Of a DNA stretch of 64,000 nt, positions 46,494-59,299 are shown in pieces (the stretch's first letter is position 1; every line of letters starts with the position of its first letter). The DNA comes from Bryoerythrophyllum caledonicum (taxonomy: Eukaryota; Streptophyta; Bryopsida; Pottiales; Pottiaceae): contig OZ020520.1 of the NCBI GenBank assembly GCA_963971425.1, positions 11,717,807 through 11,781,806 on the forward strand. Direction: 5' to 3'. Position numbers and translations under genes: made by a program. Below the pieces are notes generated by a model. It saw only the letters and a list, made by a program, of their open reading frames with translations. It had not been told where the DNA came from and did not search any database.

Positions 46494-47640
46494 TAGTGCC
46501 TTTTGTAAAGATGTAAAGAGATTCTTGCAAGCAATTATCCTCAAGACATTTTTGAGATCTGTCTCATTTTTGCGTTTGATGTGTGTCTTTCTTTGGTTGA
46601 AGAGTTCATTTGTGCTATTTACATGTTCATTTTAGCTATGATAGGGAAGATCAGAGGATGCATGTAAAGTTGTCAACTCTCAATACAAAGTTTCAAGCAC
46701 ACGGTTGTTGAAATTGGGATCATGCTAATGAAATTGATTAAAATATGGGAGGAATCTCGGTCAAGCAACAATTCTACTAATCGAAACGAGCACATCAAAC
46801 AAGGATCTTATCAAGGAGAAATTGGTTATTGTCCACTATATCCTCCTTCAATGAAAATCTTCTTCATGCCATCACGTGGAACGATGCCACCTTCATGCTT
46901 CTTATGCCACCCAAACAACAACTCTAACATGCATCTATAATCAAATTAACAAGATATTGAGAGGAGAACCCACAAATTCACAAAATTCCTCAAATCCACA
47001 AAATTCCTCACACCGACAAAATTCACGTGCCACCAAAACCATAGTGAAGCCAAAAAAACACAAATAGAAGTAGATTTGCTCTAATTTGCGGTGGTGAGCA
47101 TTCTCCAAAACCTCCAAAAAGGTAGTGAAGAGACAAAGGAAACAAGCACGAGAGACACGATGTGTCGAGAGGATGCACGCAAGTTTGGTGAAGTGGTATA
47201 ATATAAAGGAGTTGGTAACTTAATAGAGGTTTTTACTTTAATTGAGGTTATAAGTTAGTTGAGGTTATTAGTTAGCAGAATTATAACTTATGAGAGGTAT
47301 AACTTATGGGAGGGATGAGTTTATATTTTTCAATATTAACCAATACAATTACAATTTCAACAAAAGTAATTTCAACCAAAACTAAAGGATCCTCACCAAT
47401 AGCAAACCTCCATTTGGATATGAATGGATTGTAATTGGATGGACGTGGGTTGGATACACCCCAATTTTAAAAGTGTCTAATATGGGCTTTAGTTGGTTGC
47501 CAAGGAGGTTGCCTTATTTTAGAAAGTATTCTTGCCTTGTCTTGTCTCCTATCAAATGGATCCCACACTGAGGCTGAAATTGTAATACATTTCACTATCA
47601 CAGAATATCAATTTTATTTTGATGCATCCCCTGCAACAAA
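46494..47640. other. Right part of the outer element and adjacent AT-rich DNA
   Basis: 46,970-47,035 has repeats of CACAAAATTC(CTCAAATC). Subterminal repeats of the outer element lie at 47,210-47,321. No gene was seen beyond. Confidence 0.4.
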
Positions 47641-47944
47641 TATATTGTTTTTTTGGTCATATGACAGCTTACCTGAAGAGCATCCAAGGAGACATTTCTG
47701 CGCAGGCTCTTGAGTGTTGCACATGTGTAGAAACTCTTGGGGGTGCCTTGAATGACTTCCTTCTGTCATGGGAGACCACACAACATAGCAAAACAAAAAA
47801 TGCTTTCATCTCAGACAAATGCATGAGGACTTGCAGTAAGAGGAGGCAAATCATCACCCAGGCTTCCTCACTTGTACTACTCATGGCAGGCTGTTTTCTT
47901 CTTGCAGGAGCCTTGCCGGGCCCATGCCCCCCCCCCATGTACAG

Positions 47945-48275
47945 AGACGGATGGGGTCATCCCCTCCCCATTCCCTAATAACCATTTTTGGGATTCATGG
48001 TTCATGGATCAATGTTTAGGGTTTAGAATTTAGGGTTTAGAATTTAAATGGGCTAGGGAACGGGGAGGGATGGAAGCCAAGGTTGAATGCCCCACTCGTT
48101 GCCCCCCAAGGAGATGAACGGGGTCATTCTCTTCCATGTTCGCCTGTCCCCATGGTCCCACTTAAACCCTACATCCTGAATTCTAAAACCCTAAACTTCA
48201 TAATGAGTTGCAAATCCAAAAACTTGTTTGTTGGGGGAATGATGAGGGGATGATTCCCCATCCACCTCCATTCAT
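47945..48275. repeat. Imperfect foldback segment with TTTAGGG-like words
   Basis: Left part: GGATGGGGTCATCCCCTCCC, then TTAGGGTTTAGAATT twice. Right part, inverted: GAATTCTAAAACCCTAAAC and GGGGATGATTCCCCATCC. The arms are about 100 bp with many mismatches. A C8 run is at 47,929-47,936. It is probably an old MITE. Confidence 0.5.
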
Positions 48276-48644
48276 CCGCTTAGGAGGCAAGAAAGAGTCA
48301 TTCCTCCCTGGCCCTTTCTTGGGACCTAAGGGAATTGCATCCCACCATTCCCTCGTGAAAAAGGCTTGACAACCATTTGAGTTTTCCTAAAAGTACCTAG
48401 TATGTCCACCTTGAATTTGATCTTGCATCCTTAGTTTTATTAGTTGGCTTGAATGTGGCCTTCAAAAATTTAGGACACAAAAAGGTTGGGTGACTAGGTG
48501 ATGGTTTGGCCGGATATAGAGTGTAGTCATGAATGGAAGACACAATAAGGAGATGTAGAAATCGTGCACATGTGCACATGGAACCTAGGTTTAGGAGCCT
48601 AGGTGGAGCTATGTAACATTGTAGTACTATTCAAGGAATGCCAA

Positions 48645-48887
48645 CGGATCCCTTTATTTACCCCCGGTCAAGCCTTGCACCAAGCCTCAGCCTTTCATTT
48701 TTTGGCCTTCTCACTTTCGGGGCTCTAGAGGCTTTTTTCAAAAAAAATTGCCGAATTTGGAGCCTATGGCGGAAAGTTACACTCAGAGGCCCCCCCTCCA
48801 ATATACAAATAGGGGTCAGTTTTATCCCCACCCTCCCGAGCATGAGGCTTGGTGCAACACTTGACCGAGGGTATTTAGCGGGATCCG
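48645..48887. mobile_element. Small MITE with CGGATCCC termini and 8-9 bp duplication
   Basis: The terminal repeats are about 45 bp (CGGATCCC, later CGGTCAAG, then TTGCACCAAGCCTCA). AATGCCAA lies at 48,637-48,644 and again at 48,888-48,895. The following C also matches, so a 9 bp reading is possible. Eight would suggest hAT, nine would suggest MULE. It has no coding capacity. Confidence 0.85.
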
Positions 48888-48939
48888 AATGCCAACCTAT
48901 GGTGCATGAGATACGCCTCACCCTCTCAATATTTCTGTT

Positions 48940-49872
48940 TTAACCCCTAAAGGACCACGACCTATTTCGCTCTAAAACCAGTCCAAAATTGCCACTGTCA
49001 AAAAGAGACATGAAAATCACATTTTAAAGTGAATTTTGGATTTCCAACCGTAAAATCTCAAAATAGACTTCCATATAAACATGCCATCCAATTTTGGTTG
49101 CAATCCACCGCACGGATTGATAGATTTCAGTGTTTAAAGTCAAAACAATGGTTCATTTTCATCCCTGCGTTGAGTAGATTAGCTGACTTTGACTTCATTT
49201 TGTATCAAACTTTTGCATTGTGCAAGGTCTAAATCTTTTACCATTTTCTTAAGCATGATGTTATTTCCCAACACATCAATTTTTAGAGGTAAAAAAGGGG
49301 TGTAGAATATTCAAAACAAGTGTGCAAGGAGTGGAGGTTCAAAAATTGTCATTTCACGTTTTATTTTTTTGTGAACTACGTATGTATTCAAATGATAATC
49401 CAAACGGTCAATAAGAAGGTTTTCACCATATATTGTTGTTGAAAAAAAAAAAAGTGAAAAATATAAAGATCTCTAGGTTTTATGTAGAAAAGATGAAGTT
49501 TTTTTCCCCCGTTGCCCGGAAATGTGTGAAAATGTTTGACTTGGAATAAAATGCCTTTTTACACTAAAGACAAGAACTTTTTTTGAAAATTTCTAAATAA
49601 GGAAATATTCTTCATATGTGTGAAAAATTTCAATGTCAATAGAAACTTTTGTCAAAAAATTTGGAGGTGCCCGAAGTCCCACTTTTGGCTTTAAGTGGTA
49701 CTAACTTTCAAACCACAATTCCAAAAAAAATTAAAAAAATATCTCCACGAAGCTCTTATTAGATCCTATCTTGAAAAAAAAAATTGAATTAAAAAGGATT
49801 TTTTTTCAAATTGTAGGTACATGCCCAAAATCCAAAATGACCCCGGGGGACGTTTGATCCTTTAGGGGTTAA
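48940..49872. mobile_element. TTAA repeat family copy with both ends
   Basis: It begins TTAACCCCTAAAGGACCACG and, on the minus strand, the other end reads TTAACCCCTAAAGGATCAAA. Length is about 930 bp, with TTAA on both sides. The interior is non-coding and similar to 20,876-21,520 and 50,620-51,260. Confidence 0.78.
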
Positions 49873-50619
49873 AACCTCACCCCGCTTTGTGATTAGGAAA
49901 GAACACAAGATCCTCAAAAGATGTTGCAACAAGTCTTTTTGTGACACATGGTGCCCACCCTCCAAAAATCAGACTTTCAGGAAAGCTCTATTCTCTTACA
50001 TGGAGGAAACCACCAGAATGGACAAATCATGTATACACATGATAGCTGTTTTTCACTTTTACTGCACATATTGAGGTTTGAACTTCCCCTCTGCCACAAT
50101 CATGCCATGATACTTGGGACAGTAAATAAAATCTAGTTTCACCATGGATCTTTTTTAATGAGCACTTTTCAAAACATTCTAGAACTGGTGTAAGTTAGGG
50201 CCGGCCTCTTCATACCTATGCAAATCATTGCTGAGTCTCATCAGTGGTTTATTCTTTTTCTTCATCCCTAAAGGACACTTTTCCCCTTGACAAATGTTCC
50301 AAAATGTTCCGTTAGAAGGTTCCGTCATGTTTCTATGGTGTCAATTTATTACATTCCTCTTTGCAAATTTTACTGGAGATGGCCATTACTAAGACCTTGG
50401 TGGCAGTGCATTCCCCCGCTAAATATATCATTTGATAAAAAAAGTTACAAGGTTTGAATTTCAAATGGGAAGAGCGAGTAGAACAGGCAGGGTACTGTAG
50501 AGTTGAATAGTGTAACTTTAGAACTAGATTAGTACTGGTGTAAAGCTGAATATTGCAATTTTAAGAGATAAGTAGTAGTGAAGGAAAGTTCTTGACAACC
50601 CTCATTGTATTTACCCTAA

Positions 50620-51500
50620 CCACTAAATCTCCTTGACAATTTCACACCAAAAACATTTCAAAATGATTAATTTTTAGTGCAATGAGTAAGGAAGGAAACA
50701 AAAAACAGTATTTCTAGTTTAAACTATAGTATCTCATTAAGCACTTATTAAATAACATACTCACAAAATTTCATCAACTTTGACTGCATGGATTGAAAGA
50801 TTATAATGTTTGAAGTAGGAAAAATATTTCATTTTCTTCCATGCACTGAGTGGATCAATAGTCCTTGACTTCACTTGGTGCCAAAGTTTTACACTATGCA
50901 GGTCTAAATTTTATCTGATCATATTGATCGTGATATTAACTCCTTTTACGCCAATTTTTAGAGGTAAAGTAGGGATGTAGCATATTCAAAAAACTTGTGC
51001 AAGGAATGGAGGTTCAAAAAGTGCCAATTCAGGTTTTAGTTTTTGAACTTGATATGTTTTAGATTGATAATCCAAATGGTCAATAAGATGGTTTACACCA
51101 CATATTGTTGTGGAAAAAATAAAAGTGAAGTATATGAAGATCTCATAGTTTTATGTGGGAAAGAAGAAGTTTTTTTGGTTCCTTGCCCGACAATGTGTGA
51201 AAATGTTTGACTTGGATTTACATGCTATTTTTCACTAAAAACAAGATTTTTTTTACAATATGAAAGAAAATTATATTCCTTGCTAGTATTGAAAATCTCA
51301 AATTTATGAGAGTGTCCTAGCCAAAGTTTTTGGGGTTGCCCATTGTGCCCGCAGTCAATGATTTTTTCTTTAAGATGGCATAACTTTTTTTCTATAAGCC
51401 CAATATCAGTCGATAGAACTAATTTTTTCTATTAGTACGATGAGAATTAAATTAATCCTCCCGCGTACCTCTTCTCTTCTTGCATCTTTGTACAAAATTT
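50620..51500. repeat. TTAA repeat family copy, ends degenerate
   Basis: CTCCTTGACAATTTCACACC, CACAAAATTTCATCAACTTT and, at 50,950-51,240, a long stretch parallel to 49,270-49,560 (AGAGGTAAA, CAAGGAATGGAGGTTCAAAA, GTGTGAAAATGTTTGACTTG). The right end was not found. Confidence 0.65.
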
Positions 51501-52084
51501 GAAGAATTGCAAATATTAATTGCAACCATGGGAACGTGTCTAAGATTTGCAGAAGCCCACCTTTGAACTTTTTTCATTTAGAGGTTAAAATACGTAAAAC
51601 TTAAGATTTTACCTTTTTCAAATAAAAACATTTTCTTCCAAGAGAAAAAGGTAGAATAACTCTATCCACTATTTGGGTTTTAGATCAAACACTTTTTTTT
51701 CAATTTAGAGATTGAAATTGCTTTCCTAAGTTGATGGCTACTTTCTATACCCCTAGTTAGTACGAGTTCATTTTCTTATCCTAGACACCTCCTTTACTTG
51801 GTTTTTGGCGTGCAATGACCTAATACAAAGTATAACATGATCCATAAAATATTTTCAATGTGTAGTGGTAAAATTTGCAATTATCAAAGTAGTTGACCTT
51901 GTTGGCGAAGAGAAGAAAAAAACATTGTGCACTCTTCAAATGCATGTATAATACAATCCGTGTTGTCAAACTTTACAAAATGTTTTGAGTGTCTTCTTGT
52001 AGTATTTTACATTTGATAATAATAATAAGTTGTTTCAAATAGTCTTGCAACATCTCATCTTAGAGAGGTGATTTTGGGGTGGTT

Positions 52085-52775
52085 TTGGTGTAACATAGTC
52101 TCCATTCTTTAGGTGTTAAGGAGCTTTTGACGATTTGGACAAGTTCCCATGATGTCTTTTTTATCAAAATATATTTTTAAGTGAAAAAATTTCATATGAA
52201 GGCAGTCAAAAATTTTCATTGTCTATTGGACAAGGTATAAAAATAATGTCACTTTTTTTGGCCAAAAACTCGGAAACTTTGATTTCTTTTTTACTAAAAT
52301 ACATGTAGTGAAAGTGTTGTATAAGCCTTCACTTAACCATCTGAACTCTCTTATTATATATAATTTAGCTCTCAAAATTTAAAAGGTGTGTTGACAATTT
52401 TTGGACTTCTATTCCTTGCACAAATTTTTGAATATGCTACACCCTCTTTTGCTTCTAAAAGTTGGTGTACAAGAAACCAACATCATGCGCAATGTGACGG
52501 TATAAAACTTTAACCTTATACAATCTTAAGATCTAAGATGAGGTCAAGTCAAAGTCACTTGGTCCTTTTAATGCACAAAAAAAACATTTTTATTCCTTTC
52601 AACATTATGCCCTTCTAATCCATGCGGTCATGGTCTAAGCAGAATTTCATATAAAGGTTATTTAAAATATTAATCCTACGGTCAAAAATAAAATGAAATT
52701 GTTTTTTTTTTTTTCTCTTTGCAATAATATAGAAAAATATTGAGTGTTTTTGGAGAGAAATAGTTAAGGAACTTC
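52085..52775 (-). repeat. TTAA repeat family copy in inverse orientation
   Basis: Read on the minus strand it has AAGTTCCTTAACTATTTC, AGGACCAAGTGACTTTGACTT and GGTGTAGCATATTCAAAAAT in the family order. Ends are degenerate. Confidence 0.55.
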
Positions 52776-52779
52776 ACGT

Positions 52780-54368
52780 ATTAACTATCTAGGCTCATTT
52801 TTTCATTGTCATGTTCATTTCTTCATTTTGACTTTGACATGCTTCTTTTTCATTAGACTTTTCCGCTTAATTTTAAGAAGTTCAAGTTTCATAATGGAAT
52901 AATTGTTTCAAAGAGTCATTCATGGATGGTAATCATTGGTTTAAATGTTATGAATCCAATTCATACATAAATATTGAGATTCAAAGGAGAACCATTAGTG
53001 GAAAGAAGATGCAACTTCCAAAAAAGGACATTATAAGATACACCATTAACTTTTGAATGTATTGCATCATTTTCATTGTGTTCTTCTTTCATAACATTCT
53101 AGAACTAGTGCTAATTCGGCTTTACATCAAGAGAATTTGAGGAAGACAATCAATTTGAAATCATGAGAATCAAGAGTTGTCTTGATAAACATGCAACTCT
53201 CCTAGTCCAACCATACGTGTATATGTATGTCCAATAAGTCCTATGTCCATCAAGGCATATTTACATTAAAATATTTGAGCATATTAAAAGAAAATCCATA
53301 ATTTTAAAAAAGAATATACTAACAAATTGTTTGCAAAATTAAGGAAAAAGACATTTGCTTTGTTCATCATGTCCTCTAGGGACAATTATAAGGCTTTGTC
53401 TGTCTATATAGACAACCTTGACTCCATGAGACTAATGAAAATGAAGCAAGTAGCCATAAGAGGAAAGAAAGAAAAGTGTTAATGAAGGAATGAGTATGAC
53501 CCATTAGAAATGGATTCAATCATTTTAAAGATTTATCCCCATTCCAACAAACCAAGAGGCCACCCTATCATTGGTTCTAAAATGTTACCTTAAATTTGTA
53601 ATTTCATCATTTTCTTACAAAGTGATGAAATATTACAACAATATAACCGTGTAGAGAAGGAATTTACTAAGAGCTTGAGTTTATATCAATTGTCTATGAC
53701 ATGCCTGCTTTGTAGATTTGCAAAACATTTCCAAAATTTGGAGACAAATGATACATTGCTAATGGATAATGACTATGTTTTTGACAAAGACACCATCAAA
53801 GACACTTCTAGACCCCCATTTTTTATGCCAATATATAAAATTCACATATAATGTTCTCATTCCACTTCTAATTGTAGGATCTTATCATACACTATCAAAA
53901 TAACACATCAATTTGGGCTGCATGGATTGGAAGATTAGATCATGTAAGGCAAAGTTTATAGCCTTTTACAACCCTGATTTTACAGGGCTAGCACACTACG
54001 TTTTCTTGATAAGACAATTTTTTACACTATGAATAGTTCATGCTCTTTACCACCACAATCTAAAAATGTAAGGTACCTTCCTACCAAATTTTAGATACAT
54101 TGAAGGTGTTCAACATATTTGGAAAAATCTTGCACCAAGAAGGGACCAAAACCAAACAATTTTTTTTTAAGAACATGATTAGTTTCATATATAGTCTTAA
54201 TCCAAAACTTTAACATAAAGATCACAAATATCATCTTGAAGTAGAAATAAAATTCATTGAAAAAACAAGATTTCAAATTGTTATGTTGATAATTGTGGAA
54301 GAAGGAGTTTTATTTATAATGTGCCCAAAAACTCTAACTCATCGTGGACTGAAATTTTTGCACTACAA
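52780..54368. other. AT-rich DNA, no gene recognised
   Basis: No ORF of note. 53,780-54,120 has weak similarity to the interior of the TTAA family (CATCAAAGACACTTCTAGAC, CATGGATTGGAAGATTA). Nothing else was seen. Confidence 0.4.
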
Positions 54369-54371
54369 TAA

Positions 54372-54926
54372 GGGCCGCTTCACACTTGGTGGCCAAGTCG
54401 AGAGGCCGTCGATTTCCACCAATGAGATTGCTAGAATGGCCAAAGTCCGGACTTTGGGCCTTCACACTTGTGCCCAAACTCCAAAGGCCGTCGTCCTACA
54501 TGGCAACACTTTTGGGTAGTTTCGGCGCCAAAGCGACGGCCTCTCGAGCAAAACTTGGGTCGCCCATTTTGCTCGACCCAAACTACAATCGAGAGTCTGT
54601 CAATTTTTTTTTATTAAAATAATCAAAAAGTGACAAGATCTAGACCGTTAGATGAAAGAGACCGAATATTTGGGCTGATTTTTTTTTGGCTGATTTTTTT
54701 TGGGCTGATTTTTTTGGCTGATTTTTTCGGGCTGATTTTTTTTGGCGAAATGATATGGGGTTTGGACTTTGGACTTGGCCTCTGGGGCTTCACACCACGA
54801 CCAGCCATACCTTCAATCTATATTATTTAATGTATTTTTTTGGCAAAAAAGTTTGGCCTCTCGCCATAGTTTGGCCACTCATTTTGACGGTCGGCCTCTC
54901 GACATGGGCATAGTGTGAAGCGGCCC
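54372..54926. mobile_element. PIF/Harbinger-type (Tourist-like) MITE, 555 bp
   Basis: The left end is GGGCCGCTTCACACTTGGTG and the right end on the minus strand GGGCCGCTTCACACTATGCC, flanked by TAA on both sides (54,369-54,371 and 54,927-54,929). TWA duplications and GGGCC-type termini fit PIF/Harbinger. CGAGAGGCCG words recur near both ends and in the middle (54,538, 54,856). Five GGCTGATTTTTTT units lie at 54,672-54,745. It has no transposase. Confidence 0.85.
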
Positions 54927-55944
54927 TAAGTTCTCTTAATTTTTAAATTTTTTTAAAAGGTAAAACTTCAAAGAAAATTATATTGGTTACTTGCATACAA
55001 AATTTCAAATTTGTTTGAGTAATGTATAACTACCTAAATTACCTCCCTTGTTGATTTTGTAGCATACTTTTAAAAAAAATTAGTTCTTAAGAAAAATCAT
55101 ATTACCACAAAACTCTTATGTTTCCCCTTCTTCTCGAAGTCTCATTTGTGGACTCAAGGTCCTTGAGAGGTGAAGTGACAACCTAAGGTAATTCCCCTGG
55201 TAACCAACCAAAACGCATAACCAACACTTAAGAAATTGGAGTATATCCAACCCACTTTTATCCCATTACTACCCATGTAGCTCCAAATAAAGATTTGTTA
55301 TTGGTCGAGACCCCTTACTTTTGGTTGACACTGATGGGGGGCGACCACAAAATAAACATGGCAACACACTTTGAATATTCATAAGTGATCCACATCTCAC
55401 CAGAAAAATATGAAATCACTTGGATTGGAATTGTAATTCTATTGGCTATCATTGAAAAGTAAATTTATTACTATTTGTTGAATCCATATGTAACATGGTT
55501 TAACTTGTCGGTTATGAGGGGGGTTTACTTTGTCCACAATGAAATGCAGCATGCTTTGATTGCTGTATTGATTGTTGTAGAAAGAACTGAATTTGTCATA
55601 GTCCACTCAAACTAATGGTAACTTATGGTCTACTTCATCTCCTGTTGTTTGCAGAATGGGTTGGGGACTCCACAACGTCAGCATTGACTAGAACAGTGGG
55701 ATACGACTACGTAGTGTACTTGCAGGGTTTAAGGGCAAGCATGTATTTCACATGTTCTTCACATGACACCATCCTGACCATATTGGCATCTTGGGTTCTG
55801 CCAATCAGCAGCTTTGGCTTGCTTTTTTTCTTTTCCTATTGCTTTTTTGTCTTTTACTGTTTTGGCTCCAAGTGTTTGTTCCTTTTCTCGGCCAACCCTG
55901 GCGGCTTTGAATGTGAATTGGAGAGAAAAACAGTGCCTTGTAAA

Positions 55945-56213
55945 GGGACCTCTATACTTTGGTGGCACGAGCTTCTTTGGGGAGGTGGGCCCTCATCTTG
56001 ATGGGAGCGGGTCATTATTATGGCCCTCCCATTTTAGGGGGTCAAGAGGCTTTTTAAAGTTTTTTTATGACTATTTGGGGCCTGCAGCCCCAAATCACCC
56101 ATGGAGCCCTCTATTTCCTTAAAAATCGATCCCCGTCCAGAAATAATATAGGGTCCAGGTTTAATGCCAACCCCCTCCTTCAAAAGCTCGTGCCACCAAA
56201 TTATAGAGATCCC
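55945..56213. mobile_element. Small MITE with GGGAYCTCTATA termini
   Basis: The left end GGGACCTCTATACTTTGGTG and, on the minus strand, the right end GGGATCTCTATAATTTGGTG continue as GCACGAGCTT on both arms (about 28 bp). TTGTAA lies next to both ends, suggesting a target duplication of about 6-8 bp. The interior is GC-richer than its surroundings, with a small GGGGCCTGCAGCCCC palindrome at about 56,078-56,092. Confidence 0.7.
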
Positions 56214-58080
56214 TTGTAAGGTAGCAACCTATCTAAATTCAAGTTATTTAGGTGCTAAATCTCAATTCAAGTTATTTAGGTGCTAAAGGTAAGAAGAGAG
56301 TTTATTAACTTGTTTTCTAAGAGGGATGTTAAACCAAGTCAAGGACATAGTTTGTTATAAAAGTTGTTTTCTTGTACATATTAATGCGTCAAGGAAATTT
56401 TTTCCAACCAACATGTAGCCCCCTAGATCTTCTCTCTACCATGATATACGGGTTGTGGAGACTATTGCCATAATTCCCACACTGTTTATTGAATATGGAA
56501 TTTGGTGAATTTGACTTAGTTTTGCTAGTCACTATATGCATTGAAAATTTTATTCATAATCCATGTACCAAAATATAAGGGAGATGTAGAAGTTGGTGGT
56601 TAGACTTCTACAATACATATTGTTTCCAAATTCTACTATATCAATTTCAAATGTGATTCTTTTAAGATTTTTTTCTTAAACAAGATTTTTTTGGAGCTTC
56701 GTTGGAATGTGATTTTTTAACTGTGGAAAAACTTATGTTGGAGAAAGACATTTGGAGAAAAGCCTATGCTACCCTGTATAGTTTCTTTTGCAACTTTGGC
56801 AATTTAGGTAGTTATGCTATATTCTTCTAATGCCTTTGAGATTTTGTACATAGGTGACTAACATAATCTTTTGGTATTGTATAGCAAAAAATCTTTATAG
56901 AGAGGAAATTGACGTTTTCCAAACACTATGCAATGAAAAGCTTCCTTGTTCTATGTCAATATAGTGGTTTTAGAAAAAAATTGAGTTGAATTTTCTTACT
57001 TCAAAAATATTTTTGGTAAAAATTATGACTTTATAAGAACTTGAATTTAGAAAAAAATGTATCTTTGGTTTGATATTGATCCTCTTCATTGCAAGAATTT
57101 TTTTTATGTGCATATTTAATATTTTTAAGAATGTTTTTATATTATATGAGCAAAATGAATGGGGGAAAAATTATTCTAATATATTTAAGAAACATATGTA
57201 TGATAATTAAGAAAATCTTGTATAATGATTCATTGATGCTTATAAATATTTTGCAATATTTTAGGAAATTTTGGAATGTCAGTTAGTATATTGATTTTAA
57301 TAAAGCTTTAACTCCATATGAATAATGTAATTATCTATCCTCTCAATTAATAATATTTTGTTATTCTATGAATAAACAATCATAGAATTTTTCAATTACA
57401 ATTTTGTGCCACAAGGATATATTCTTTATCAAAACAAAATATATCATAGGTGAACATAAGGTGCATCTAAATATGTGCATCATTGTAAAGTGAAAACATA
57501 CAAATATGTTTCTAAATATAGAATGATAGTGTTAGTGGATATAAAATTCAATAAGTTAATTAGAAAATTTATCTATTAATATATATGCTCTTTAGAAGAA
57601 AAAAAATCTCCAAATTACCATGAATTCAAAAAATAAGCTTTGAAATTTTATTTTAAAAAAATGCTAAGAAAGAAACATTTTCAAAGGATGATTAAAACTG
57701 TTGCATTTTAAATACATATTGAACACTACCTTCATGATTTCTCACAAAAAGACGTTTGAGATATTTATTTCCTTATGGCATTTGAAATGGTCTCTTGTGC
57801 AATCACCTATGTGTGCCTCTTTAATTTCTAATTTAAGTATCTTGTACTTGACTATGGTTTGAAACATTACCGGAATGGTAAAAAGCACTTGGTGGATGAT
57901 ATGATGACAAGAATGGAGCACTCTAGTAATAATTATAGAGGCCTTTAAGATTCACTGAAACAAATTATAATAAATCACATGAATTATGTTTCAAGCTAAA
58001 TTATGAATCAAGCTCCTCAGTCAAAGTAATAAATTTGGATTTTGGTTCTATTGAGATCATTCTTACAAGTACATTGCATG
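56214..58080. other. Very AT-rich DNA, no gene recognised
   Basis: A short direct repeat (AATTCAAGTTATTTAGGTGC) occurs twice at 56,237-56,282. Otherwise it is homopolymer-rich, with one 65-codon ORF (57,089-57,286) without content. Confidence 0.45.
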
Positions 58081-58084
58081 GCTA

Positions 58085-58300
58085 AACCCCAACAATTCCT
58101 TGAAGTCAACTTATCACCAAAGACACTTTGAAATTGTTCATTTTAGTCTGAAGGGTGGAAAAGAAAAGAAAAGTCGTTAATTCCATCTCCAATCATAAGG
58201 GCTTAACCTATGCTATTAAAACCACATGTTCGTAATTTTTTTAATAATTGAATGCAAGGATTGAAAGAGTCTAGTCCTTTTAAGAATATAATGTTTTTTC
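58085..58300. repeat. Degenerate fragment of the TTAA repeat family
   Basis: AACCCCAACAATTCCTTGAA, later CACCAAAGACACTTTGAAAT and GAATGCAAGGATTGAAAGA follow the family order. The fragment is short and diverged. Confidence 0.4.
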
Positions 58301-58842
58301 CTTCTTCTCCTTATAGAAGAAGACATAATAAATCAATCTACTGTTTGGATTTTAGATCCAAACCAACAATTGATTTTTTCCCACAATTCATTGCATAAAT
58401 TTTATGGATCTATGTTCTACCTTGTACTAGGTCATTGCATGCCACAAACCACGAGTAATGAAGGTGTTTAGGGTAAGAAATATGGACTTGCAATGACTTG
58501 GGGTACATAGCGTATTTATTTACTTAGGTAAGTAATTTTATTTTAAAAATAAATCACAAACCAACAATCAAAATAAATCACAAACCAACAATCACAAACC
58601 AACATCAAAATCAGTAGGCAATGTCACAAACCTCGTTGTCCATCTTCGAATATTAAAGAATGAATAACGTGGCAATTTTTGTATGGAAAAAAGGTGGTCC
58701 ATTTTATAAAAAATTAGTATGGGGCGTTCTCCAAATTAAAGAATAGGCTTCCAAGATCAATTTCCTTCTCTTTAGCAGAAGCATGTCCACTAGAAATTGA
58801 ATCAGATGATACGCGGTGGAAAATGGAGAACAATTCCCACTC

Positions 58843-59175
58843 AGAGCATCTCCACTGTTTGCCGTGATGCCGCATCCCAATCCCACACCGCAGACTCTAT
58901 CTCGTGAAAGCGGCTGGCCGGGTTGCTGATTCATTGCCTGCATGCAATACGAATCGTCCAGATGCCGGGCCTTCAACAAAATGGACCGTCTGCTTGCGCC
59001 ACTGCTCACCTACCACGCGTCCACTTGTCCTCCAATACCTTTGCATTTTTCCAGCCCCCTTTGATTTTCCATTTTGGCTACATTTCCGCCTCAATGGTGA
59101 AGCTCCCCTTCCCTTTCTCTCCAAACTTTCTTTGCCGTAGCATGGAAAACTCCCCACCAAAGGTGAAGATGCTCT
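58843..59175. repeat. GC-rich segment between AGAGCATCT-type inverted ends
   Basis: The left end is AGAGCATCTCCACT and the right end on the minus strand AGAGCATCTTCACC. The inverted ends are short and I see no target duplication. The interior is distinctly richer in G+C than the DNA to the left. It may be a MITE just upstream of the SBP-like gene's promoter. Confidence 0.45.
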
Positions 59176-59299
59176 AAACCCCACAAACCCTCCCCCATTC
59201 TCAACCGTCACCAATGAACCCTACAAACCCTCCCGCCCATTCACACATTCTTTTGCTTGAAAATGGTGTGACTCCCATGGCGAAAAATATCCCGAGGGG

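Larger units (their letters stand above)
43436..47321. mobile_element. Outer TA-flanked element (pogo/Tigger-like termini), non-autonomous
   Basis: The left end CACTCATCCCTCCCATAAGT and, on the minus strand, the right end AACTCATCCCTCCCATAAGT are inverted repeats, followed by TTATA; both are flanked by TA. Subterminal AACTTAT(G)AGAGGT-like repeats at 47,210-47,310 resemble in layout the AACACTTATCGAGGT repeats of the Tigger element nested inside. No transposase of its own was recognised. Confidence 0.62.

Noticed and set aside
48010..48050. Interstitial telomere repeat (TTTAGGG words)
   Set aside because: Only a few copies, interrupted by AATTTAGAATT and part of a foldback segment.
55615..56001. 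128-codon hydrophobic ORF as a membrane protein gene
   Set aside because: It runs into a MITE, overlaps an equally long open frame on the other strand, and shows no family motif.
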